35,450 nt of DNA from Thalassotalea sp. 42_200_T64 (GTDB lineage: Bacteria > Pseudomonadota > Gammaproteobacteria > Enterobacterales > Alteromonadaceae), in assembly GCA_002162925.1 (NCBI GenBank), contig MABC01000041.1, positions 1 through 35,450 of the forward strand, written 5' to 3'. Shown in pieces: positions 1-7,680 of this stretch (the first letter of the stretch is position 1; each line of letters opens with the position of its first letter). A program made the translations under genes and the position numbers. The notes beneath the pieces are model-generated. The model saw nothing but the letters and a program-made list of their open reading frames with translations. It searched no databases and was not told where the DNA came from.

Positions 1-168
1 AATTGAAACCGCGAAATTGCATGGTCTTGAGCCTTATCACTATCTCAACGCAATATTCAAAGCATTGCCTTATGCAGAAACTGTGAACGATATCGAAGCG
101 CTACTGCCCTGGAATTTTAAAGCGAAAGAAATAGAACACTAGTCCCCGCTAGTTCATTGAGCGCTTAC
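1..168 (+). mobile_element. IS66-family insertion sequence, right end only
   Basis: The window opens inside an IS66-type element. Evidence is the C-terminal tail of its transposase followed, 26 bases after the stop codon, by a sequence whose reverse complement begins GTAAGCG at position 168. IS66 ends characteristically begin GTAA, often GTAAGCG. The terminal repeat is probably about 149-168. IS66 elements make 8-bp target duplications; here that would be GATCAAAC at 169-176, but the other copy is outside the window. The rest of the element lies to the left. It is a different element from the IS66 at the right edge, because the transposase tails and the terminal bases differ. Confidence 0.75.
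2..142 (+). CDS. tnpC: IS66-family transposase TnpC, C-terminal fragment (partial)
   Basis: The frame is open from the window edge to a TAG at 140-142 and gives 46 residues. It contains HGLEPYHYLNAIF and DIEALLPWNF, which fit the conserved C-terminal segment of IS66 DDE transposases (GLEPY.YL...LP...DYEALLPWN). The catalytic DDE part lies outside the window. It belongs to the element that ends at about 168. Nothing suggests the tail itself is broken. Confidence 0.85.
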   Translation: METAKLHGLEPYHYLNAIFKALPYAETVNDIEALLPWNFKAKEIEH

Positions 169-201
169 GATCAAACCGATTATTTAGCTGTTCTTTTGCT
201 T

Positions 202-902
202 TTAATAAATCTTTAGCAATTTTAGCTTTCGCTGATTTTCATCAGCTAATATTTTCAGGTTTTCGATATGATAGGCAACTTCTTCTCCAAAGTTCCACCT
301 ATCTACATCGACACCAAACAAACCACCAAGCTCTTTTCTTAACTTGATTATTTCAATTTTCCGTTCATCATATTTTTCAAGAAACCTTATTTTTTCAGAA
401 AAGTCTTTACCGAACTTTTTACGCAATTTTTCATGATGAACCCATTGTTCAAAGCCTCTATTCTTTATGATTGGTTTGTGTGTTTCTCTCTCAGAACCAC
501 CAATTAAAAGTTTAAGTAATAATTCATCATTTATTAAGCTTGTAGGGTGCAAAGTAGGCTTTTTCACTGTATGCCATGATCCATTAAAGTGTATTAACCC
601 ACAACCATTTGGAATATCTGATTTTTAATTAACCCCTTTGGCACAGCGAATATTACGCCATACGAGAAATCTAAATAGTTTTTCCATTTCGCGCTTGTAA
701 CATCTGATCTAAAATCTGAAACGCTTACCTTGATTTCATACGAAATAGGGTTAGGGCTAGCAAAGCTTTTTTGAATAGTTAGTACATCCGGCCTTACAGA
801 TCCGCTTTTACCTACAGGAATATCTTCCCATACCATACGATCATCACTCATTAAGTGAGTCGCTAGATTATTAGCTAATTTATCGTGTGATAAAGACATC
901 AA
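202..902 (-). pseudogene. MmcB-like (PD-(D/E)XK fold) protein gene, frameshifted
   Basis: Two adjacent minus-strand frames, 902-594 and 567-202, read as one protein if one base is restored in the A5 run near 627-631. The first frame has RPD (residue 39) and YEIKVSVSDFRSD (Glu56, Lys58), followed by KWKNYLDF and GVIFAVPKGLI. This is the pattern of MmcB-type DNA-repair nuclease-fold proteins. After the shift the other frame continues SDIPNGCGLIHFNGSWHTVK, as expected for the next strand of the fold, and then enters the 121-codon frame. That distal part is lysine/glutamate-rich, probably helical, and of unknown role. The joined product would be about 233 residues. No canonical -1 slippery heptamer is present, so mutation or a sequencing error is likelier than programmed frameshifting. 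It lies between an IS66 end and a recombinase-like gene, so it is probably accessory DNA. Confidence 0.6.
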
Positions 903-993
903 TTCACCTCTTTCAAAAAATAGACTGGTTAAATATACATTCTATATAAGTACACCCTAAAGATACCATTAATATATCACAGGTAATTACGTA

Positions 994-1045
994 ATGACAC
1001 CACTTAAATAAACCTATATGATATGACACCATCTAAATAGACCTA
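994..1045 (+). repeat. two imperfect 23-bp direct repeats upstream of recombinase gene
   Basis: Copies lie at 994-1016 and 1023-1045. Both start ATGACACCA and end ACCTA, and they match at 20 of 23 positions. The period is 29 bp. The second copy ends 11 bases before the recombinase ATG. The placement suits a resolvase binding site or auto-operator, but that function is inferred. Confidence 0.6.
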
Positions 1046-1056
1046 ATTAGGCAAAA

Positions 1057-1680
1057 ATGTTCATAAGAGCATATTTACGAGCATTGACAACCGAGCAAGA
1101 TGCCAACAGAGCAAAAAGTTCACTTAAAGAGTTCGTTTCTGGCTTCAGCAAACGAATTGCTTCTTTTTATATAGAAAATAAATCTGGTAAATCTTTAGAT
1201 AGGCCAGAGCTAATTCGCTTACTGGATGAATCTGAATCAGGTGATGTTCTGTTAGTTGAATCGATAGACCGATTAACAAGATTAAGCCCTGATGATTGGA
1301 AAATTCTTGTAGCTTCAATAAATGAAAAAGGAATTAGTGTCGTTAGTTTAGATCTACCAACAAGTCATTTAACATTTGGAAGCTTTCCAAGTGATGATTT
1401 TATGAGATCAATACTTAGCGCTATTAACAATATGCTGCTAGATATATTAGCGGCCAGTGCATATAAAGAATATCGCGAACGAGAACGTAAGCAAAAAGAA
1501 GGTATTGTAAAAGCACAGCAAAAAGGACTTTATCACGGTCGGCAGCCTGATTTAGAGGCACATGATAGAATAGCATCATTTACTGAAGCTGGTTTTAGTA
1601 TTAATAAAACGGCAGAAGCCGTTGGAGTTAGTAGAAGTACGGTGATCAGAGTTAGGAAAAAACTTAAAAATTCAGGCTAA
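1057..1680 (+). CDS. Serine recombinase (resolvase/invertase family) lacking the catalytic serine
   Basis: The 207-residue protein has resolvase-family features: N-terminal RAYLRALTTEQDANRAK (4-20), GDVLLVESIDRLTRL (about 62-76), LDLPTSH, a long E-helix region, and a C-terminal helix-turn-helix (SINKTAEAVGVSRSTVIRV, about 181-199). Family members read RAYLRAST..EQDA, with the nucleophilic serine at position 10. Here codon 10 is TTG (Leu), one C-to-T change from TCG (Ser). The arginines of YLR and DRLTR are kept. A strand-cleaving role is therefore doubtful, while DNA binding may survive. The ribosome binding site is weak (TTAGG). Two direct repeats sit just upstream. It lies beside an IS66 remnant and a frameshifted gene, so it may be a decaying mobile-element gene or a repurposed binding protein. 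Confidence 0.8.
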   Translation: MFIRAYLRALTTEQDANRAKSSLKEFVSGFSKRIASFYIENKSGKSLDRPELIRLLDESESGDVLLVESIDRLTRLSPDDWKILVASINEKGISVVSLDLPTSHLTFGSFPSDDFMRSILSAINNMLLDILAASAYKEYRERERKQKEGIVKAQQKGLYHGRQPDLEAHDRIASFTEAGFSINKTAEAVGVSRSTVIRVRKKLKNSG

Positions 1681-1825
1681 GGTTAATTTCGAGGGGATGG
1701 GCACAAAACCCCTAGTTGAACAATGCAGGAGAAATTGTCGAGCTTAAGCGACATCAGGGACCTCATTAGGGCGTAACGTGCTTAAGCTAGATACGCGTCA
1801 GGAGGTTCCGTTCCGAAGGGATCGT

Positions 1826-2902
1826 TTATTTCGCCGACATTTCATTACAAACCGCAGACCCCAACAATTTCACCAATTGCTGCTTTCTGTCATCGCTGCC
1901 TAATACCCACATCAATTTCGTGCTCGCCGCCTCAGGTGTCATATCACGACCATCGATAATAAACTCTGAACGCAGATTTTTACCGGCTGCATAGCGGTGA
2001 ATATCCAAACTGCCGTTGTAAACATCGGTAACAATTACCGCACATTGAAAGCGATGGTTGGTTTCAATTTGCGCCTGTTCTACCACTTTCGCTAAATTAA
2101 AATCATTCGGGGCCGTACCACTGCCAAATACCCGTAATACCAGGCCTTCAATATCACTACCTTTGATGATTTTCAGTAATAATTCACCAGTAAAACCAGG
2201 GTTTAAGTTCATGCTTAATACCTTGTCACTATAACCCAAAGAAGTATTGTTTAGCGGTGGATAGGCGTTTGGCAAGGCACGTAATTGCTCTTTAAATATG
2301 GTGGGTACTGGAAACAGTTCACCCAATATTTGCGCATTGGGAGTAGAAAAACCAACAGCAGAGCGGGTACTCGATTTACGTGAACGATTACCACGCAATA
2401 ATTGTCCGGCAAAACATATCATCACTTCACTCAGGGCAGGTAAAGATTTTCCCGATTGATCGGCAACATACAAGGCCAAACGCAGGTTTTGCAAGCCGTC
2501 ACTACCGGGTTTGCTTAATGGTACTTGTGCGCCAGTAACCACCACCGGTTTGGTATTTTGCGCCAGGCAAAACGATAACGCCGATGCAGTGTAAGACATA
2601 GTATCCGTGCCATGTAGTACCACAAAACCATCATAATCATCATTATGAGAAATGATCATGCTGGCCATGGCATCCCAGTGTCTAGGGCCAATTTCGCTGG
2701 AATCACTGGTACCTATCACTGCACCATCGGAGCCGGTGAGTGGTTTTACTTCAATACTCGAGCATAAATCACTAGTCAGGCTTTCGATTAAATCAATCAG
2801 TACTTCGCCTTTACCCGCTTGTAACTCACCACTGGCTTTTGCTGCCATGGTGATAGTACCGCCGGTGTTGATCACTAAGATTTTGTTATTGGGCTTGTTC
2901 AT
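1826..2902 (-). CDS. ansA: L-asparaginase, cytosolic AnsA type
   Basis: Hydrolyses L-asparagine to aspartate and ammonia. The 358-residue product has both family signatures: INTGGTITM (residues 11-19, with the catalytic threonine) and VLHGTDTMSYTASALSF (from about 95), plus TSDSSEIGPRHW and VTGAQVPL. No signal peptide is present, and DGFVVLHGTDTM.YTASALSF closely resembles E. coli AnsA, so I call the low-affinity cytosolic type rather than periplasmic AnsB. The ATG at 2902 is preceded by GAAGAATCGAG. It is transcribed in the same direction as ilvC but separated by about 270 bases with a large inverted repeat, so it is probably a separate unit. Confidence 0.9.
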   Translation of the reverse strand: MNKPNNKILVINTGGTITMAAKASGELQAGKGEVLIDLIESLTSDLCSSIEVKPLTGSDGAVIGTSDSSEIGPRHWDAMASMIISHNDDYDGFVVLHGTDTMSYTASALSFCLAQNTKPVVVTGAQVPLSKPGSDGLQNLRLALYVADQSGKSLPALSEVMICFAGQLLRGNRSRKSSTRSAVGFSTPNAQILGELFPVPTIFKEQLRALPNAYPPLNNTSLGYSDKVLSMNLNPGFTGELLLKIIKGSDIEGLVLRVFGSGTAPNDFNLAKVVEQAQIETNHRFQCAVIVTDVYNGSLDIHRYAAGKNLRSEFIIDGRDMTPEAASTKLMWVLGSDDRKQQLVKLLGSAVCNEMSAK

Positions 2903-3104
2903 TACTCGATTCTTCAGCTATTTCGCAATTGCGCTAATTCTAGGTGAATTTTGCTGCGAGCAAAAGCTTTGCAAGTATGATACCGAAATTTAATTTTCAG
3001 AAATATTATTGGAAATGGAAAGAAAAGTGTAAGCCGGATATTGCAATGTGGGGGAAATGCTCTGCGGCGGAGAAATATCTGCCGCAGGCCAAGGAATTTC
3101 TCTT

Positions 3105-3158
3105 ATACCAAGTGCATTAATTTTCGCGAAATGCTCACTGAATTAATGCCCTTGGTAT
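3105..3158. repeat. 18-bp inverted repeat of the ATACCAA type, between ilvC and ansA
   Basis: The arms are 3105-3122 (starts ATACCAA, ends TTAATT) and 3141-3158, matching at 17 of 18 positions around an 18-base loop. It follows the ilvC stop and could end or stabilise that transcript. A second composite element with TAATACCAA/TTGGTATTA ends is at 20372-20475, so this may be a genome-wide intergenic repeat family. Confidence 0.7.
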
Positions 3159-3171
3159 TAATCAGTAATGA

Positions 3172-4656
3172 TTACTGATTCGCTTCAACGATACGTTTCA
3201 TGTCAGTCATGTAACCGCGAAGCTCTTTACCAACAACCTCTACGCCATGGCTGCGAATGGCTTCGTTCACTTCGATTAAACGCACATTATCTACGCCATT
3301 TGAACTCGCGCTTAAGCCTTGACCCAACTCTTCCAAGGTTAACTTGCTGGTGAAATCGGTTAGTAATGGCACTGCTGCGTGGGTAAATAAGTAGTTACCG
3401 TATTCGGCAGTATCTGAGATTACTACGTTCATTTCGTATAATTTGTTACGAGCGATACAGTTGGCAATTAGTGGGGTTTCGTGCAATGACTCATAGTATG
3501 CAGATTCATCGATGATACCGGCAGCAACCATAGCTTCAAACGCTAATTCAACACCCGCTTTCACCATAGCTACTACGAAAATACCTTTATCGTAGTATTC
3601 CTGCTCAGTGATTTCGGTGTCACAATCTGCCGCTTGTTCAAACGAAGTTTCAGCCGTTTCTTCACGCCATTTTAAAAGATTTGCGTCATCATTGGCCCAA
3701 TCTGCCATCATCGTTTGTGAGAAATGACCGTCGATGATGTCATCCATGTGCTTTTCAAATAATGGGCGTAAGATAACCTTTAATTCTTCTGACATATCAA
3801 AGGCTTTGATTTTCGCCGGGTTTGATAAACGGTCCATCATGTTGGTGATGCCGCCGTGTTTTAAACCTTCGGTGGTAGTTTCAATGCCGTATTGTAATAA
3901 TTTACGAGCATAAGCAGCGTCCACACCTTGGGCAACTAATTGCTTGTGGCCTAATACTGCAGCGGTTTGCAACATGCCACATAAAATAGTTTGCTCGCCC
4001 ATTAAATCGGATTTAACTTCGGCAATGAATGAAGACTGGAGTACACCAGCACGATCGCCACCTGTTGCTGAGGCATACGCTTTCGCGATGGCCATACCAT
4101 TACCTTGAGGATCATTTTCCGGGTGAACTGCGATAAGCGTTGGTACACCAAAACCACGTTTGTATTCTTCACGTACCTCAGTACCTGGACACTTAGGCGC
4201 AACCATAACAACGGTGATGTCAGAACGAATCTGCATACCTTCTTCAACAATGTTGAAACCATGCGAGTAAGCTAACGTTGAACCTTGCTTCATGTGTGGC
4301 ATCACGGCAGTAACTGCGGAAGTATGCTGTTTATCTGGCGTTAAGTTTAATACTAAGTCAGCTTGTGGAACTAATTCTTCGTAGGTACCAACGGTAAAAC
4401 CGTTTTCCGTAGCCCACTGCCAAGATTGACGTTTTGAACTGATTGCCGCTTCACGCAAAGCATAAGAAATGTTTAAACCGGAATCACGCATGTTTAAACC
4501 CTGGTTTAAACCTTGTGCGCCACAACCAACAATGACAATATTCCAGTCTTTAATGAAATTACAACCATCATTAAATTCTTCGCGTTTCATAAAGCGACAT
4601 TTACCCAATTGTGATAATTGATCGCGTAAGCTTAAAGTGTTGAAATAATTCGCCAT
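3172..4656 (-). CDS. ilvC: Ketol-acid reductoisomerase, class II
   Basis: Converts acetolactate and acetohydroxybutyrate to the dihydroxy acids, using NADPH and magnesium, in valine/isoleucine synthesis. The product from this start is 494 residues; E. coli IlvC is 491 and begins MANYFNTL as here. The upstream in-frame extension to 4707 is rejected because CTGGAGAAC lies directly before ATG 4656. The nucleotide-binding motif is [18 protein letters not shown]. The length and the duplicated C-terminal knotted domain mark the long class II enzyme. It is divergent from ilvY across 150 bases, the arrangement in which IlvY with its inducer substrate activates ilvC in enterics. Confidence 0.97.
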   Translation of the reverse strand: MANYFNTLSLRDQLSQLGKCRFMKREEFNDGCNFIKDWNIVIVGCGAQGLNQGLNMRDSGLNISYALREAAISSKRQSWQWATENGFTVGTYEELVPQADLVLNLTPDKQHTSAVTAVMPHMKQGSTLAYSHGFNIVEEGMQIRSDITVVMVAPKCPGTEVREEYKRGFGVPTLIAVHPENDPQGNGMAIAKAYASATGGDRAGVLQSSFIAEVKSDLMGEQTILCGMLQTAAVLGHKQLVAQGVDAAYARKLLQYGIETTTEGLKHGGITNMMDRLSNPAKIKAFDMSEELKVILRPLFEKHMDDIIDGHFSQTMMADWANDDANLLKWREETAETSFEQAADCDTEITEQEYYDKGIFVVAMVKAGVELAFEAMVAAGIIDESAYYESLHETPLIANCIARNKLYEMNVVISDTAEYGNYLFTHAAVPLLTDFTSKLTLEELGQGLSASSNGVDNVRLIEVNEAIRSHGVEVVGKELRGYMTDMKRIVEANQ

Positions 4657-4754
4657 GTTGTTCTCCAGAAATTTAACGCTACTCGTTATTTGGTAGCCAA
4701 TGAACACAGCTTAGCTCAAACTTAGCGTTGCTTAAAATGATATATTTGCATCAC

Positions 4755-4772
4755 TGCATTTCAAAATATGCA
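4755..4772. promoter_or_regulatory. Candidate IlvY operator in the ilvC-ilvY intergenic region
   Basis: TGCAT (4755-4759) and ATGCA (4768-4772) form an inverted repeat with an 8-base spacer. Further TTGCAT and GCAATAATG motifs lie alongside at 4746-4779. IlvY binds paired dyad sites between its gene and ilvC in E. coli, and the dyad here sits in the same place. Identity as the operator is inferred from position and symmetry. Confidence 0.45.
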
Positions 4773-4806
4773 ATAATGTAACGGTTCACGATTGAGGAAA
4801 TGAGTT

Positions 4807-5691
4807 TTGGATATAAAATCACTGCAAGTATTTAGTCATTTAGCCAGTAGCTTGCATTTTGGCCAAACTGCACATGCCCATCATGTCAGTCCATCTACGC
4901 TTTCGCGAATGATCCAACGCATTGAAGATGAAGTGGGTTGCAAGCTTCTACAGCGAGATAATCGCAGCGTAGAGTTAACTGTTGCCGGCAGCAAATTTGA
5001 ACAATATGCCAATCAACAATTATTGCAATGGCAACAATTTCAAGGCGAATTACAGGCAGAGCAACCACAGCTTACCGGCAAACTCAGTCTTTATTGTTCG
5101 GTAACGGCGGCCTACTCCCATTTACCGCAACTACTTGATGGTTTTCGCCGTCTTTATCCGCACATTGAAATAATGCTCGATACCGGTAATGCCGCCAATG
5201 CGGTGGATAAAGTAAAAGACCAGCAAGTGGATTTTGCCATTGCCGCTTACCCGGAATCGCTCCCAAGAAGCTGTTATTTTTACTCGCTGGCGCAAATTCC
5301 ATTATCGATTATTGCCCCTACCATTGATTGCCAGGTGAGCCAAAAATTAGCGCAGCGGCAAGTTAACTGGCAACAAATGCCAATCATCTTGCCCGACCAT
5401 GGCGCGGCCAGAAAACGTTTTGAACATTGGTATCGACAAAAGGGCCAGGGCAAGCCCAATATTTATGCCACCGTGTCTGGTCATGAGGCGCTGGTGTCCA
5501 TGGTTGCACTAGGCTGTGGTGTCGGTATCGCACCAGAAGTGGTGTTAGAAAACAGCCCGGTAAAAGACCGGGTGCGTCGGATCAGCTCAACTGCTGCAAT
5601 CAAACCGTTTGAGTTAGGTGTCTGTTGTTTGAAAAAACGCATGGAAGAGCCGGTGATAAAGGCGTTCTTAGCGACTTTCATTGAGCATTAA
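4807..5691 (+). CDS. ilvY: LysR-family activator IlvY
   Basis: Activates ilvC in response to acetolactate/acetohydroxybutyrate. The product is 294 residues. The N-terminal LysR helix-turn-helix is clear: FGQTAHAHHVSPSTLSRMIQRIE (about 18-40), then LLQRDNRSVELT. The effector domain keeps IlvY-specific stretches such as YCSVTAAYSHLPQLLD, ATVSGHEALVSMVALGCG and FELGVCCLKKR, which parallel E. coli IlvY almost residue for residue. The start is TTG at 4807 behind GAGGAA; the ATG at 4800 is out of frame. It is divergent from ilvC and overlaps its control region, so autoregulation is likely. Confidence 0.95.
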   Translation: MDIKSLQVFSHLASSLHFGQTAHAHHVSPSTLSRMIQRIEDEVGCKLLQRDNRSVELTVAGSKFEQYANQQLLQWQQFQGELQAEQPQLTGKLSLYCSVTAAYSHLPQLLDGFRRLYPHIEIMLDTGNAANAVDKVKDQQVDFAIAAYPESLPRSCYFYSLAQIPLSIIAPTIDCQVSQKLAQRQVNWQQMPIILPDHGAARKRFEHWYRQKGQGKPNIYATVSGHEALVSMVALGCGVGIAPEVVLENSPVKDRVRRISSTAAIKPFELGVCCLKKRMEEPVIKAFLATFIEH

Positions 5692-5848
5692 CCACGGACC
5701 TAAGAGTGTGGAAAGTTTATGATCAAAATTACCACAACAACAAGATTAGGTGCCATATAACCGAACCAAGAAAGCCCGATAATTGATATATTCCACTAAT
5801 ACCAGTACATTGTCTTTAATGGATAATAATTAGAATTAGGGACTTTAA

Positions 5849-7660
5849 TTGTCTGATTCACTCTTCACGGAACTAAAACAGCGCAACGTATTTAAGGTTG
5901 GCACCGCCTATCTTGTGGTTAGCTGGTTGCTCATTCAAATAGTGGATACAGTGGTTCCCCACATGACTCTTCCTGAATGGATTCCAGGATTTGTCATTAT
6001 CGCATTGATGGTCGGATTTCCAATTGCATTAATACTCGCTTGGGTCTTTGAAATAACAGCTGAAGGTATTAAAAAAGAGTCTGAGGTTAAACGTGATGAG
6101 TCCACTACAAGCCAAACAGGGCGTAAACTAGACTTTATAATAATAGGCTTGATGGCTATCGCTTTAACCTACTTCATTTATGAAAGCCGTTTCACTACCG
6201 GTAAAGAAGAACTAGCGAAAGAACAGAGTTCCAGTACAAAACCAACTGAACTACAAGCCTCCGACTTATCCATTGCCGTATTGGCCTTTGCCGACATGAG
6301 TCCCAATAAAGACCAGGAGTATTTCTCTGATGGAATCGCTGAAGAGTTGCTTAATTTATTAGCAAAGTTACCGAAGTTACGTGTTGCTGGGAGAACCTCT
6401 GCATTCTCTTACAAGAATAAAGATATAAAAATTGCTCAAATAGGCGAAGAACTCAATGTTGCTCATGTACTGGAAGGCTCAGTACGTAAGGCCGGTAATA
6501 CCTTGCGTATCACAGTTCAGTTAATTGATGCTCGAACTGATACCCATCTTTGGTCTGAGACTTATGACCGACCATTGGATGATATTTTTGCCATTCAGGA
6601 TGAGATTGCTGGCAAAGTAGTAGCAGAACTTCGATTGGAAATACTGGGAGAAATGCCTAAGGTTCAAAAGATTGACGATGAGGCATATATTTTATATTTA
6701 CAAGCACGTCACCTAGCGAATCAAACATCAAAAGAGAGTGTTGCGAAAGCCATCGAACTTTATAAAGCTGTATTAGAGATAGAGCCCAGCCATGCGCCTT
6801 CTTGGACATGGCTTGCAGCAGAAATACATAACTATAGACCATATGATGCACGTCCTTTTGAAGAGGTTGACCAAGAAGAGCAAGATGCACTCAATAAGGC
6901 ATTGGTAGCAGATCCAAATTATCCAGAAGTGTATAGTGTTTTGGGGACTAGAGCGGTATCTGAAAACGATTTGGGCTCAGCCATCAAACACTATACTCGA
7001 GCAATGGAACTTGGGCCCAAGAATTTAGATGTCATTCGACATATCAGTTCTGCTTTTCTTGGTGATGCCCTTGGTCGATATGATGAAGCCATAGAAGGTC
7101 TAAAGTATGTACTAGCTCGTGATCAGCTGAATGTTAAGTTATTAGCAAATCTTGGTGTGAGGTATATGGCATATCAAAATTGGGGCGAAGCTATAAAATA
7201 TAGCCAAAGAGTATTGAGATTAAGTCCAGATGCAGGTGCGATACATTTTCGAATGGGTTATGCATATTTTGAGATGGGTAATGTAGAAGCTGCTTTAGCA
7301 GAGTTTGCACAAGAGAGAATTGAATTTGTATCACTTGCTGGAAAGGCGGTCGCTTATCATGCATTAGGAAGACAGGCAGAGTTTGATAATGTGATGATAG
7401 AATTTAAAAAGCATCCCTCAGCAAAAGATTCTCCAACGATACTGGCAATGGTCTACGCAGAGACCGGCGACATTGAAACGGCTTTCGAATTGATTTTCCA
7501 TGCAGTCAAACAAAAACAAACATATATTCCAGAGATCTTTAATGCAAGCTGGCTTTCCAATTTACATGATGATCCACGCTGGAATGAATTACGAACAAAG
7601 TTAGGCCTGGAAAAAGAAACACTGGAAGCCATTGAATTTACATTGATATTACCAGATTAA
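5849..7660 (+). CDS. Membrane-anchored TolB/FlgO-like domain protein with TPR repeats
   Basis: The 603-residue protein starts at TTG 5849 behind AGGGA. The N-terminus (LFTELKQRNVFKVGTAYLVV) leads into membrane segments at about 17-37 and 46-68, with a third at about 94-111. A TolB/FlgO-like domain follows at about 140-265 (SIAVLAFADMSPNKDQEYFSDGIAEELLNLLAKLPKLRVAGRTSAF is the region; LEGSVRK and HLWSETYDRPLDDIFAIQDEI come later). The rest, about 270-590, is a set of TPR helices. This architecture recurs in Alteromonadales, often where adenylate-cyclase or CadC-like relatives carry an enzyme or DNA-binding head. Here neither is present, so its role (perhaps a scaffold or sensor) is unknown. 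It is inserted between ilvY and comM, which are close to each other in enterics. Confidence 0.7.
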   Translation: MSDSLFTELKQRNVFKVGTAYLVVSWLLIQIVDTVVPHMTLPEWIPGFVIIALMVGFPIALILAWVFEITAEGIKKESEVKRDESTTSQTGRKLDFIIIGLMAIALTYFIYESRFTTGKEELAKEQSSSTKPTELQASDLSIAVLAFADMSPNKDQEYFSDGIAEELLNLLAKLPKLRVAGRTSAFSYKNKDIKIAQIGEELNVAHVLEGSVRKAGNTLRITVQLIDARTDTHLWSETYDRPLDDIFAIQDEIAGKVVAELRLEILGEMPKVQKIDDEAYILYLQARHLANQTSKESVAKAIELYKAVLEIEPSHAPSWTWLAAEIHNYRPYDARPFEEVDQEEQDALNKALVADPNYPEVYSVLGTRAVSENDLGSAIKHYTRAMELGPKNLDVIRHISSAFLGDALGRYDEAIEGLKYVLARDQLNVKLLANLGVRYMAYQNWGEAIKYSQRVLRLSPDAGAIHFRMGYAYFEMGNVEAALAEFAQERIEFVSLAGKAVAYHALGRQAEFDNVMIEFKKHPSAKDSPTILAMVYAETGDIETAFELIFHAVKQKQTYIPEIFNASWLSNLHDDPRWNELRTKLGLEKETLEAIEFTLILPD

Positions 7661-7673
7661 GGTAATATCAATG
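7641..7673. terminator. 13-bp perfect hairpin between convergent genes
   Basis: CATTGATATTACC (7641-7653) pairs perfectly with 7661-7673. The 7-base loop holds the TAA stop of the upstream TPR gene, and comM ends 8 bases beyond. There is no T tract on either side, so it is probably a bidirectional barrier or an mRNA 3'-end stabiliser rather than a classical terminator. Confidence 0.55.
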
Positions 7674-7680
7674 CTGAACT

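Noticed and set aside
594..660. Programmed -1 frameshifting in the MmcB-like gene
   Set aside because: The A5 run does not form a canonical X XXY YYZ heptamer in frame, and no obvious downstream stimulatory stem was seen.
1692..1713. AGGGG/CCCCT hairpin after the recombinase gene
   Set aside because: Only 5 bp with a 12-base loop and no T tract; too weak to call a terminator.
2652..2993. + strand ORF opposite the asparaginase gene
   Set aside because: Shadow of a clear conserved gene; no motif or ribosome binding site.
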